A stretch of 64,000 bases of DNA from Liopterus haemorrhoidalis (taxonomy: Eukaryota > Arthropoda > Insecta > Coleoptera > Dytiscidae): assembly GCA_963971575.1 (NCBI GenBank), contig OZ020618.1, forward strand, positions 7,938,501 through 8,002,500, given 5' to 3'. The position numbers and the translations under genes are program-made. Position 1 is the stretch's first letter, and every line of letters begins with the position of its first letter. This document shows positions 1-10,320 of this stretch, piece by piece. The notes beneath the pieces were generated by a model. The model was given only the letters and a program-made list of their open reading frames with translations, had not been told where the DNA came from and did not search any database.

Positions 1-23
1 TAAATCGTTAGCAAACGATGTTA

Positions 24-875
24 AAAAAATTGATGTGAAGTGTGAATATTCACACATTTCAGGGTTTCGCAGGTATATAATAAGTGAAGGCGGCATGCTG
101 AATGTGTAGGACAAATTTTACTTTGTAGTAATCACGGCAAAATGAACGATAATTTTAAAATAATTTATCGTCTGTTAATCATATAATAAGACTGGTTATT
201 AAATTTACGCTCTTAAAAATTAAATACAATATTTGTCAAAATATAACTAGAATTTTGACAAAATAATTTCAACATAATAAAAATGCAAAAAAAAAAACAG
301 AAAAAATAAAATACACTCCGTACTCGAACTCGAAACCCTTCGTTTTCCAGCGCATTTTAGCTTACGACACCTGTGCTCTAACCGATTAAGCTATCGCACG
401 CCTTGCATGTGAGTGTCTTAATTGGTATAACTTTTGTACTTTGTGAACCAAAACCCACAAAAAATGCGTTATTTTCAGAAAACATAATCTGATCAAAAAT
501 TCCTGTTGTACAATTTCGGTTCACACCAATATACATTACTTAGAATTTTTTTAGATTTTTAGTTTAAACCATCTGGGCTACAGGGTGTGGGACAAAATTT
601 TTTTTGCACAATTTTGGCAAAAATCGCATCAAAATAATTTATTTTGCAAAAATAAAAATTTGATCGTTAATCCAAGTACTAAGGGCTTTTATTTGATACC
701 CTACTCAGAATTTTAAAAAAATATTTTTGTTTTCGATGAGCACATATTTGTTTATATTTTTAGGGGGGTATGTTTTTTAGATGTTTTAGTATTTTTCCTA
801 TGTGCGGGTCAAAGAGTTGTATAAGCATGCCAAATTTCAACTCTCTAGGTTTAGTTTGGCTACAATTTTTACGGA

Positions 876-914
<39 letters not shown>

Positions 915-921
915 GGCAGGC

Positions 922-981
<60 letters not shown>

Positions 982-1033
982 GACAAAATGATGGTATAAG
1001 GGTTTTTTGGTCATACCTATAAAACCCTAAAAA
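24..1033 (-). mobile_element. HINE-A copy A (DINE-1/Helentron-like non-autonomous element)
   Basis: Read on the minus strand the element runs T-run, 5' subterminal repeat AGGGTTTTATAGGTAT, a (GTCT)n tract (878-981 as CAGA on plus), a non-coding body, the 3' subterminal repeat ATACCTGCGAAACCCT, the hairpin GTGTGAATATTCACAC and a T-run. The same ends recur in seven other copies in this window. No target duplication is visible, as expected for elements that insert between T residues. The ORFs in the microsatellite are tetranucleotide artefacts. Assignment to Helentron-associated elements rests on architecture only; no Rep/helicase is present here. Confidence 0.6.
313..405 (-). other. tRNA-like module inside HINE-A copy A
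   Basis: On the minus strand this stretch has a perfect Pol III A box (TAGCTTAATCGG, followed by TTAGAGC) and a B-box-like GAGTTCGAGTAC, then a T-rich tail. It is nearly the same module as in copy F (45495-45585) but unlike the modules at the same site in copies C, D and E. It is not a convincing functional tRNA gene. Confidence 0.55.
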
Positions 1034-1471
1034 TGGAGTATTTGTAAAATTTTAATTTAACAATAATTTAATACTGACTGTTACAATAGTATAAGTAGAG
1101 AGACCCAAGCTAAGATGGAGGGATGGCAGGGACCGGTGAAATTTTAACGTAGAGGTGCTGCATGAACAAAAGAAAAAAAACTGTTTCTAATTTGGTCACT
1201 TTATTAAGAAATAATAGATGATGAAAAAATTTGCTTTATGAAAACTGTTTTATTAAAATGGAAGCCATTATTTTAGTTTTTTCTTAACATAATTTATCAA
1301 TAGCGTTTTTATTAAAATTTTCAGTTTATGAAACAATAATATCTAGAGTTCGCCAACGCTTTTTTTTTATTTCTACTTTATCACGTAAGGATAATAAAAA
1401 ATATATATTGTTTTTTTGTTAATATGCCCAATCTTAATGCTCGAGACTTACTTGTTTCTCTATAGTAAATA
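1034..1471. other. unassigned AT-rich spacer
   Basis: I see no gene, TIR or repeat shared with the rest of the window in this stretch. Confidence 0.5.
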
Positions 1472-1985
1472 CTCCCTCCGCCTGAACATAAGGTATACAT
1501 TTTGATTTTTTTCTTGTCCGAAAATATGGTATACATTTACAATTTTAATTAATTAGAATGATTTTTTTCATGAAATAGTTATAAATATCTAGTAAAATAA
1601 ATAATAATACAAAAAGTTTTAATTTAACAAGGACGTGGCTGTCTCTGACGTAGCTTGTATGGAACATGATAATATTTGTAATCGTCCCTTACGATGCAGT
1701 TTTGCCTTATTAAGTGCGGCGTCTTATAGGAATCCTCTCCTTTTGCTACATGGTTGTATCTAGACAAGTTTGCAATGTTAGAAAAACATTATCAAGGGTT
1801 TTTATGTTTAATGCATTAAATGCATTTTGTACGCATTTAATCAAGTCGTCGATTGTATTCGGTGAAGCTGTATGCTGATTTACAACAGTAAGGATTGTAT
1901 AGAATTGAAAAAGCTAAAATCTAATACATTAAAATCTGGACTATTTAGCAATTGTGGTTTAATTTTTACACAATTTTTATCAAAA
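1472..1985 (-). pseudogene. 3' part of a plant-type (DD39D-like) mariner transposase with Stowaway-like TIR
   Basis: The left end is TA followed by CTCCCTCCGCCTGAACATAA, like the CTCCCTCCGT ends of plant Stowaway/mariner-like elements. The minus strand encodes NSPDFNVLDFSFFNSIQSL (about 1893-1950), the hallmark block around the third catalytic Asp of plant-type MLE transposases. After an in-frame stop it continues with a block similar to TIDDLIKCVQNAFNAL and VFLTLQTC, which also matches that family. The catalytic Asp of the LDFSFF block is kept. The 5' half of the gene is missing; the right boundary near 1985 is approximate. A second copy lies at 60677-61070. Confidence 0.7.
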
Positions 1986-2109
1986 TTCGCCATTTTGTTA
2001 GAACGGCGGGTGTCATTTTAATTTTTCTATAATACGCGTTTTTTTTTTTATGAAGAAAAGGAGGCTGAGGGGCCACAGGAATGTTTTTATTGACCAAAAA
2101 CTCGTTTAT

Positions 2110-2674
2110 TGAAATTGCTGTGTAACAAGGCGCATTTCTCTCATTCCCAATTCATTGGTCAAAATCTGATGAACGGTAATGTGAGCCAATTCAACTCTTC
2201 CCCGATCATTCTGACTATCAACCGACGATCTGAACGTATAAGATCCCGGATTCTGTCGACATTTTCATCGGTTCTTGAAGATGAAGGCCTTCCGCTGCGT
2301 GATTCATCTTCAATCAACTCTCTTCCTTCTGAAAATGCCTTAAACCACCAAAAAACCTGGGTCCTTGACAAAACACTGTGTCCGTAGACCTGCTGAAGTT
2401 TTGCAAAAGTTTCCGTTGCACTGTGCCTAAGTCTGAAGCAAAACCTGATAGCACACCGTTGCTCGAAATGAATGTCACTCATTTTTAGAACGCTCTAGAA
2501 AAAACTGTTTCACGAAAAAAATCGCTACGGACAACAAAATTACTCTAGAGAATTCAAACTCGTACTGAAGGTGCATCACATGTTCACCTGCCACCTCTCT
2601 AAGTTCCGCGTTTCACATGTTACCAGATCAAACGTTATGTTGCCAGTCCTGTTACTTAATTTACACACCTCGTA
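2110..2674 (-). pseudogene. mariner-type transposase, N-terminal HTH fragment
   Basis: The minus-strand reading frame 2482 to 2159 starts MSDIHFEQRCAIRFCF and contains WWFKAFSEGRE, EDESRSGRPSSSRTDENV and LIRSDRRL. These are the paired helix-turn-helix blocks of SETMAR-like mariner transposases, which bind the element's TIRs. The frame ends just after the second HTH; no catalytic DDE/D motif follows, so the element is cut off at about 2110. The 5' TIR end appears at 2650-2674 (minus-strand TACGAGGTGTGTAAATTAAG), a typical mariner end. The other TIR was not found. Confidence 0.7.
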
Positions 2675-3627
2675 TATTATTTTATATGTTAAATCGCTAT
2701 GGCTGATAGGTCAATTCACCACCCATAAATGTAATTTTATTCTCTTCATAAATAAGTATAGCTGGTTCTAGTACTTTTTTAGTTTTCTACGCAAATTGTA
2801 CCTGGAAATTAAAACCCTAAAATAAAACGTTTTTCTAAAAATTCGTGTGTATCTCTTTTAGGTAAACATTTGAGGTTGTAGATATTCGTGAGGACACTTT
2901 ATATATTCAGCAGTATATATGTAAAATAGCGTAAGAAATTTAGCCGCTATTTTAATATTCAGTGTCAGCTTATAGTACGGGTCATGGTCCTGAGATAGAA
3001 TTATTTGCATTGTATAAATCGTTAGGTCCCTTTACCCAAGTTACGAGGGGTTGAAAAGTGGGTCGATGGGTGGCAGCACCGTTCCGGAATGTTGGGTTGA
3101 CGGGATGGAATCCCAGAGAAGGGACTGGACGTAGTTTTATGGGGTATCCCAGGAATCTCTGCACAAATAAACTTATTCTGTGTGGTTTTGACATGACTAC
3201 GCTCTTTATGGCATCTTTGTCAACGTTAATGGTCGTATTTCTTTTGTTTTTGACCAGCCTACCACGAGAAAATCCTCAATGACAGAATGTAATGAATATG
3301 TAGGTTCTAAAGAGATTTATAATGATACTGTTTCAATTTTAACGCGTTTACTACCTTCCGCCTTTAAAGGATATAAAACTAAAAAAGTAGGAAATCAATA
3401 CAAAATTTTAGTTGGAATGCTTAGCATTACGGTGCTTCGTAATTACATACAATGCCACCATTCAATGAATTTATTGTTTCGGAGTTCTTAGCAGCTCTTT
3501 AGAATATCATTATCATCAGATTTTAGCATGGTTAGCATCAGAATAAACCCAAAACCATTTTTTAACGACCTAGACGACAAAGCGCTACATGAAACGGTAA
3601 TTTTACTTTAATTTTAAGTTATTTTTA
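2675..3627. other. unassigned region, short ORFs only
   Basis: The short ORFs at 2571-2771, 3058-3282 and 3279-3491 match no family I recognise and show no start or splice context. Nothing else is visible. Confidence 0.45.
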
Positions 3628-3629
3628 TA

Positions 3630-4939
3630 CAAGGTGTCTCAAAAGAAATTTTATATTTATTTAGCTTACTGCGTGAACGCAACGTATCCAAGGGGCGCGG
3701 GGGTTATGTCAATCTGTAGCCTGGCTCTTGCGAATTTAGTCGCTATGGAGCGTTTCTCGGGAGCAGACCGCGCGTTATGCGTGCGAGAGTTTTACAAAAA
3801 CGGTGATTCGGCGACTGTAGCGCGTAGAAAATTCTGCAGTATTCGAGGTTTTCGCCACTTAACTGATGCGCCAAGCATTCCTCTCATTCGACATTGGATT
3901 TAAAAGTTTGAAGAGACTGGTACAACGCTGGATAAATCAAAAGCCGGGCGACCTAGGTCATCAAGAACGGTAGAAAACGTGGAGAATGTTAATCAGTCTG
4001 TTCGTGACGACCCGAACCTTTCAATTCGGAAGCGCGCAAGTGCTTTAAATGTGCATAGATCATCATTACATCGCATTATGCACAAAGACCTAAAGCTGAA
4101 CCCCTACAAAATTCAATTGGTGCAAGAATTAAAGTCCCAAGATGCCAGTCAGAGGCTTAATTTCGTAAATCAGGTGATTGAGCGATTTTCAACGTTTACC
4201 AACATTTTGTTTTCGGATGAAGCTCATTTTCATCTTAATGGCGACGTAAATAAGCAGAACTGCCGCTACTGGAGTGCAACGAATCCGAAACGCAAACATC
4301 AGAAACCCCTACATTCGCCTAAAGTGACCGTATGGGCTGCGATGTCGGCGCGAGGAATTATCGGCCCTTACTTTTTTGAAGACGAAAGGGGGCGTGCAGT
4401 TACAGTGAATTCAGAGCGTTATGTGGAGATGTTAGACAACTTCTTGGTACCTGAACTGCAAAACTTTCCTGGCTATAACCAAAGAACATGGTTCCAACAG
4501 GACGGAGCAACTTCACACACGTCCATTATGTCTCTGCCACGTGTTCGTGAAATTTTCTCAGGCAAATTGATCTCCCGGAGAGGTGACATAAATTGGCCTC
4601 CACGCAGTCCAGATTTAACCCCTATGGACTTTTTCCTATGGGGTTATCTTAAATCTAAAGTTTACGCCAATAAACCGACTTCACTGGCGCATTTGAAAGA
4701 AAATATCCGTCACGAAATGGCAGCCATCCCTGAGTCCACCTACCGAGACGTCATAAGTAATTTTACTGTTCGATTAAATGAGTGCCGAGAACGCGAAGGT
4801 CTACATTTAGACGATATTATTTTTAAGAAATAAATCCCCAAAAAGTGTATTTTAATAACTAATAAACATTTTTTCTATATACGGCTTACTTTTTTTTTAA
4901 TCGATCCTCTAAATATAAAATTTCTTTTGAGACACCTTG
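3630..4939 (+). mobile_element. DD41D (Visitor-like) Tc1/mariner transposon, near full length
   Basis: The 1310-bp element has perfect inverted ends starting CAAGGTGTCTCAAAAGAAAT (about 30 bp) and TA on both sides (3628-3629 and 4940-4941). It holds one transposase frame (3745-4833) that is open apart from a single stop. Size, TA target and ORF position fit the IS630-Tc1-mariner superfamily. Confidence 0.9.
3745..4833 (+). pseudogene. DD41D Tc1/mariner transposase with one in-frame stop
   Basis: This would be a cut-and-paste transposase acting on its own TIRs. From the ATG at 3745 (MERFSGADRALCV) an N-terminal HTH region is followed by a linker with GRPRSSRTVENV and a second HTH (IRKRASALNVHRSSLHRIM). 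The catalytic domain shows Asp in FSDEAHFHLNG, Asp in WFQQDGATSH and Asp in LTPMDFFLWG. I count 41 residues between the last two Asp, hence DD41D. The C terminus ends DDIIFKK. A TAA at 3901-3903 interrupts the frame, which then continues in phase to 4833. Length without the stop (about 362 aa) is normal for the family. All three catalytic residues remain, so loss of function is probably recent. Confidence 0.9.
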
Positions 4940-5003
4940 TATTAATTTGCATAATAATATATGTTACATAACACATAAATATATGCACACAGAAATATAA
5001 AGT

Positions 5004-5468
5004 TCATTTTTGTGATGAAAGTTCTGGCTCTACTGAAATTCTGTATATTTTTACAATGAAGTTATCTAGTGTCATTTGTCGCTTTCTTTTTCTCTCGTTA
5101 AGCAAATGTCGGTAGCAGGAGATAGACTCAAAAAAGCCTCGCCTTGCTCTTGCAATCCTTTCAAAATCTGGATCATTCGCTAATATGATCAACGATTTCG
5201 GTTACCGTTACAAAACTTTTACTAATGAAACCTGTAGCAAGTTCTTTGGGTTTTACGTTTTCGGAATCACTATTTTCAAGTTTTCTTGAATTCCTTGTTT
5301 TGCCAATTCTTCAAGGTTGTCGTTGGTAAGGCTTTCACCAGAAAACTGCAGTAACTCTTCAATATCTTGCTCTTCTACATGTCCTAGTCCTGCTGTATCG
5401 ATTAGGTTGACAATTTGGCCAAGGATAGGATGTTACCGGTGAGAATCCTTGGGTAACTTGGATACCAT
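5004..5468 (-). pseudogene. pogo/Tigger-type transposase, C-terminal remnant
   Basis: Minus-strand frames give GLGHVEEQDIEELLQFSGE, then ANDPDFERIARARRGF, SISCYRHLLNERKRK and QMTLDNF, with one frameshift between. This acidic segment followed by a residue pattern PxxERxxxxRRG...YRxLxxEKK...tLDxF is the usual C-terminal tail of Tigger/Jerky-type DDE transposases. The upstream catalytic part is absent; the frame stops where the CG-rich MITE (5475-5913) begins, which may have split it. A TIR for this element was not found. Confidence 0.65.
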
Positions 5469-5474
5469 TTAAGT

Positions 5475-5913
5475 GGGAAACAGAATGCAACGAGTTTGAC
5501 GGCGCGTTGACGCCGTTGGACGGCGCAAACTGTCAGCGAAAAGTTAAAAGCAATCTGTACTACGCAAGTGCACAGAATGGACAACGTCCTACGGCGTTCG
5601 GACGCCGTTGATACTGAATGTTCGTCAACTTCCAACTTTTGACGCCGTTGAACGTTGACGCAGAACACCTAACCTCAGTTTTTACTGAATGGTAAAGTGT
5701 TTGTATGTATAAATAACTTGCATACAACATAAATAACATCACACACAAGTCTTCATCATCCATTATACTTTTAATAAAAGAAAGCGCACGAAACATAGAT
5801 TGTCACGTTATAGGTTGTCACGTGACACTTGACGGCGTTAAAAATGAAAATTCAACGGCGTTCTCAGCAACGCCGTCGCAAATGACGGCATTGCGCGCTG
5901 TGCATTCTGTTCC
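5475..5913. repeat. CG-rich MITE with GGAACAGAATGCA-type ends
   Basis: Left GGGAAACAGAATGCA and right TGCATTCTGTTCC are inverted. Inside each end are many copies of GACGGCGTT/AACGCCGTC, in strong contrast to the AT-rich flanks, while the middle (5690-5800) is AT-rich. No clear target duplication was found, so the superfamily is unknown. The ORFs here are not real genes. Confidence 0.6.
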
Positions 5914-5984
5914 AGGCTTTAGGCTTCTAGTAGACCACGTTAAATCGAATCAAGGTTAATCGAAGAAGCGCTAAACGAGGTGTT

Positions 5985-6245
5985 ACTATATTGTGATCAT
6001 ACCAATTTATAGATGGAGATGTTTTGTTCACGAATTGAGGTCTTTACATAACGTTTTGACTATTTTTAGCTTGATGTCTTTCTGTCGATTCGGGGACACG
6101 TGATCAACTTTTTGTAAAATTTGCTGAACCAAAAATGGAAGTTTACTCGTGTCATTTTTAAGTTTTTTGCGATTATTTCGAAAAAGAAAATTAAAAGAAT
6201 TTAGGTGTGCAATATAAGATTAGTAACTTTTATTTATTTGTTTAT
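5985..6245 (+). mobile_element. decayed HINE-B fragment
   Basis: The order of blocks TTGTGATCATACCAATTT, CACGAATTGAGGTC, CATAACGTTTTGACTATTTT, GTTGATCAAC-like and GGAAGTTTACTCGTGTC matches HINE-B copies, with many changes and loss of the microsatellite and both ends. It is probably an older insertion than the other copies. Confidence 0.6.
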
Positions 6246-6354
6246 TTTTTCTGATTTAGTAAAATATTTTATTTACTTTAAATAAATACCATATAATGAG
6301 GGCTCGGCGTGTGGAAATGCCAACTGAAATTTTTTGTTTTCACTTCGATTCGAC

Positions 6355-6433
6355 CATTTTTGCTTATCTCTAGTTTTAGGGGCCAATTTTATCTATTTAG
6401 CCTAGGGCCCATAAAAACCTTAATTCGGCACTG
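6355..6433. mobile_element. solitary hAT end
   Basis: The segment ends GCCTAGGGCCC ... TTAATTCGGCACTG, closely resembling the right end of the hAT element at 20129-21362 (GCCTAGGGCC ... AATTCGGCCCTG). The partner end was not found. From 6434 to 6770 I see nothing else. Confidence 0.5.
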
Positions 6434-6770
6434 GTATTTACCGTGCGCTTAAAGTGCATTACCGTGAATTTTCCATCAATTCAATTTACTTTGTAACCAT
6501 TTTATCTTGTTTTATCTCTCAGTATATGAATATTAAATTTTTACCTAAGTTTTACAATCTGAATTTATAGCTACAAGGTTATTTCTTTGGGTTAGAAACA
6601 ATTTTCTTGTCATTTTTACTCAAAAATAAATTCAACAAGGGGTTGAGAAAATAAATGTCTTGGATATGAATCTTAAAGTATTTTACAAGGGTAGTTTAAA
6701 GTTAAAATTTATGTTTTACTGTCAAATTGATATAAAAATTTGCATTTTTGTCTAATTTACCAATATTTTT

Positions 6771-7441
6771 ACCGACCGCCAACATATATAAGGGAGGTAT
6801 TGTGATCATACCAATTTTGACGTTTCGAGATTTCGATGGATCTCCACGAATTGACGTCCTTACATAACGTTTTGATTATTTTTAGCATGATGTCGGTAGG
6901 TCTGTCTGTCCGTCCGTCTGTCTGTCTGTCCGTCTGTCTGTCCGTCTGTCTGTCCGTCTGTCCGTCTGTCTGTGTACACGTGGAGAGCAAATTCGGCTGA
7001 AAGGATTTTTATGAAACTTCATATTTAAGCTTCTGCCATCAATAGCACGAGTTGATCAACTTTTGGTAAAAATCGGTTGACTAAAAATGGGAGTTTACTC
7101 GTGTCGATTTTAAGATTTTTGCGAAAATTTCACAACAGAAAAATATCTCGAAAAAATTTATTAAACAAAAGTTGCTATAAAAGCAATAACTAATAACTTT
7201 TATTTGAGACGTTTTTTGATAAAACGAAAAATTTCGAATAAATTCTGTAAAATTTTTCCATATTTATATGTAAGTCCCAATTTTTTCATATTTATATGTA
7301 ATGGAAACGTTAATGGTCATGATAAATAATACTATATCTCTGTAAAATATTAGGTCAAGTTATTTCTACTCTGCTGCTAGAATGTAATTTATATAAGTAT
7401 TTTATGATGACGGTCGGTCCTGTGGTGGCCACAGCTGATTT
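6771..7441 (+). mobile_element. HINE-B copy 1
   Basis: Starts ACCGACCGCCA after a T-run, has a (GTCY)n tract at about 6899-6972, and ends with the inverted copy TGACGGTCGGT, the hairpin TGTGGTGGCCACA, then GCTGATTTTTTT. It shares its length and internal blocks with the copies at 22030, 55880 and 59100. There is no coding capacity: the ORF over the microsatellite is an artefact of the tetranucleotide repeat. Confidence 0.65.
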
Positions 7442-8126
7442 TTTTATTATATAAAAGTTTAAAATAATATAGACATAGTAACTTAACCATCTTACTACCT
7501 TTTTTATTTAAGACAAAAAAAATTTACTTTTTAACCATCATATTTAACCAAATCTTTTTAACCACAAAAAATACAGAATAGACCCGATCAAGAGTTACAG
7601 ACCAGTGACGATGAAGAAAAAAATTTAACAATATATTAAATTGGTATCTCGTAAATGTAGAATTTTACGATAAATTTAGATTGAAATACACAATTGATTT
7701 AATTTTTTCAACAGTTCGTGCGCATTCATTGGAAAATTTCGTGAATATGTGACAACATTTTTAACTAAAAATAGTTCGAAATTTGCAAAACAAAGTGACA
7801 TGTTCAGGTATTTCGTATAATCCAGGTTTATGTACATTAATTTGTTATTTTAATCGCATAAAAATTCCCATAAACAATGTTATATATGATAGAAATTTGC
7901 ACTGAAATGTATATATTGTCAATATTTTTACGACTTTTTAATACGTATTTTACAATATAATGTTATTATAAATTTTAAAAAATAGATATATTTATATTTA
8001 ATGCGAAAATTTTAACGATTTGCATAAATCAAAGTGAAAAGCGCATATACAGACAGATAGACACACAGACAGACAGACAGACAGACAGTCAGACAGACAG
8101 ACAGACAGACAGACAGGCAAACAAGC

Positions 8127-8192
<66 letters not shown>

Positions 8193-8621
8193 GTAGTCAG
8201 ACAGAGAGACGTTGCCTTTTATACGAGTATACTAGAATATATTTTTTTTCATATATTTTTATTATGTATAATTACAAAATATAATTTTTCCACTATTTTA
8301 TAGATATACGTTTATTACAGGCATGTCAGTGATTAGTAAATGTAGCTCGTTCCCCACTCCTTTTTATGACACACCGCTGACCTGTTACGTAATGAGCTCA
8401 TTACGTAACAGGTTGAGCTCATTACAAAACAGGTTCAAGCAGCAATAGCCGACCATTGCTAGACAACCTAATAAATAGGTTGAAAGCATATGTCAAATTA
8501 TTGTTTGTGAAGGAAACCGGATTAAAATTAAATAATATAGTTAAAGTTGACGAATTTGACAAATATATTTTTTGATATAGTTGGTTTTGGTCAATCAGTT
8601 AATCAGTTAACGCAAGTATTG
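7442..8621. repeat. unassigned DNA with (CAGA)n microsatellite
   Basis: The tract at about 8049-8210 is (CAGA)n with a few variants. The flanks do not match HINE-A or HINE-B. The phrase TTTTATACGAG just after it resembles TTTTATACGGG after the microsatellite at 63222-63358, so both may be tails of one unknown element. 8437-8515 is a weak, degenerate copy of the tandem unit that follows. Confidence 0.5.
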
Positions 8622-8862
8622 ATTTTTTAACTGAATTTACATTCCGTATGACACGTACATGACCATCGCTAGGTAACGTAATAAATAGGATGAAAACAAC
8701 TGTCGGATTATTGTTAATTTTTAAAAGGAATTGGAGCCGTTCGGCGTATGATATTTTAACTGAATTTACATTCCGTATGACACGTACATGACCATCGCTA
8801 GGCAACGTAATAAATAGGATGAAAACAACTGTCAAATTATTGTTAATTTTTAAAGGGAACTG
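8622..8862. repeat. two tandem units of about 130 bp
   Basis: The segment beginning ATTTTTTAACTGAATTTACA at 8621 is repeated from 8752 with few differences (blocks ACACGTACATGACCATCGCT and AATAAATAGGATGAAAACAA). The second unit is followed directly by a SINE. The minus-strand ORF 8892-8599 is just two translated repeat units. Confidence 0.75.
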
Positions 8863-9005
8863 GAGCCGATCTGCGTAACCTAGTGGTAACACATGTGCTG
8901 TGCGTTGCTAAGGTTTCGGGTTCAAATCCCGTTTAAACATGGTATTTAAAAAAAAAATAAGAACGGTCCTGGCTAATTGCCAAAGCAGCAAAGGCCATAA
9001 AAATA
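8863..9005 (+). mobile_element. tRNA-derived SINE, copy 1
   Basis: The head has an A-box-like TAACCTAGTGG and a B box GGGTTCAAATCCC. The body GGTCCTGGCTAATTGCC and AGCAAAGGCC also occurs at 17078-17223. Flanking TAAAGGGAACTG (8851-8862) and AAAAGGGATCTG (9006-9017) look like a target duplication with two changes. SINEs are transcribed by Pol III and moved by a partner LINE; the partner is not identified here. Confidence 0.75.
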
Positions 9006-9099
9006 AAAAGGGATCTGAAAAAAAAAAATGAAATGAGTAATAAAGTTATAGTCGTGGAAAAAGCATAGTATGAAACTTGCATGGAATAGTTTTTTCTGT

Positions 9100-9435
9100 T
9101 AATATACTATTCCATTATTATTTATTACGGCTTCCCAAAGTTGTACTAATTTTTCGATACCCTCACTGTAGAAGTTTTCTGTTTATGACTTAAAATAACT
9201 CATCAGGTGATTTTCTACATCGGTGTTATTTCGAAATTTATTATCTCTGAGTGTAAATGTTCCATAGACCTAACTATGTGAATATCGGAAGACGCGAAAT
9301 CGGGTGAATACGGAGGATGTGAAATAATTTCCCAGTTTGTCCTGATTTTTCGCGGGTTATTTTTGCTGAGTACATGCATAGTCATGATGTAAAATTATTC
9401 CTTTTCGGTTAAATAAATTTGGACATTTTTTCACT
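9100..9435 (-). pseudogene. mariner transposase, C-terminal fragment
   Basis: Minus-strand translation gives, with frameshifts, a block LHHDYACTQQK, then HPPYSPDFASSDIHI, a block like NFEITPM, and TENFYS. These match the catalytic Asp-2 region (HDNA), the third Asp (SPDLAPSDY) and the C-terminal tail of DD34D mariners of the mellifera/irritans type. Asp-2 is retained in HHDYA. The N-terminal half is absent; the fragment stops at the MITE beginning at 9457. Confidence 0.65.
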
Positions 9436-9456
9436 CTGATATAGTTTCAACAATTA

Positions 9457-9711
9457 GGACCAGTCTTTCCACCTTCAGGTAATCCTCTAGGTAAATATCT
9501 GACAGATAAAGTTACGTGATTCTGTGCTGAATAAATGCCATCCCGTCTTTCAATACATATTTTTCTATCGGATAGTTATCTAACGGATAATGAGACTGAC
9601 GTATTGAATTCACTGATTGGTATTGACATTTATTCAGCAGATGAAATTCCATATAACCTTATCTGTCAGATAGTTATCTAGAGATTTACCTGAAGGTGGA
9701 AAGATCGGGCC
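9457..9711. repeat. MITE family P (PIF-like ends), copy 1
   Basis: Ends GGACCAGTCTTTCCACCTTC and an inverted partner, flanked on both sides by TTA. The whole 255 bp is an imperfect fold-back with GCTGAATAAATG and CATTTATTCAGC inside. A second copy is at 14158-14416, and a lone end may be at 16752-16772. The 3-bp TTA target suggests the PIF/Harbinger superfamily, but that is an inference. Confidence 0.75.
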
Positions 9712-9714
9712 TTA

Positions 9715-10320
9715 GAAATGGTATAAATAATATTTTGTGCTCTAAAATAATGGATTTCTTGACGGTCTCCCTAATATATAGAGATGCTTGATAGAAGATA
9801 AAAAATATGTTTCTCTTTTCATTTTCCCTCTGTGTACTTATATGTATCTTATATAGCTGAAGTAATTTTCAAGTTATCCTTCATAAAAATTTCAGTGTAA
9901 AGCGTGAAGTCCTTAGAGGCGAGATTAAAAAATTCTTTTGTCCTTTTTAACCTAAAATACACTGTCCCTTCTATCTTAATTTACTTGACGTTATTTCTTA
10001 AGAAAACATAAATTTTGTCGGGAACACATCTTTGTTATACCAGCAAAATAACACTCTAAGAGTAAATTTGACACCGTGGTATAAAATTTCTCCTCAAAAA
10101 TACCTCTATAAAAAAATGAACAAAGATTAAAATATACGTTAAACTTTAGTAAAAAAATTAATCTTCTCAAACATAAAATCCCTGCTCAAAAATTTACTTA
10201 AAACAGACAAAGTGTAAACTACATTTTAGTTACATAATTTTGAAGTTTATGCGATGTCTAGAGAAAAATGAGTTACCAACTCTATTTTTATTTGTTATTT
10301 CTACTTTATATTTAATTTAA
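9715..10320. other. unassigned AT-rich region
   Basis: No recognisable gene or repeat. Confidence 0.5.

Noticed and set aside
313..405. Functional tRNA gene
   Set aside because: A and B boxes are present but no confident full cloverleaf with acceptor stem could be drawn, and it is part of a repeat; reported as a tRNA-like module.
760..1014. Cys/Leu/Ser/Val- or Thr/Asp/Arg/Gln-rich ORFs over the (GTCT/CAGA) tracts here and at 6769, 22028, 31863-32217, 44908, 55878, 59098, 63096-63418
   Set aside because: They are translations of tetranucleotide repeats that stay open in several frames and on both strands; not genes.
8863..9005. Host tRNA gene
   Set aside because: The same tRNA-like head plus body recurs at 17078-17223 with target-duplication-like flanks, so it is a SINE.
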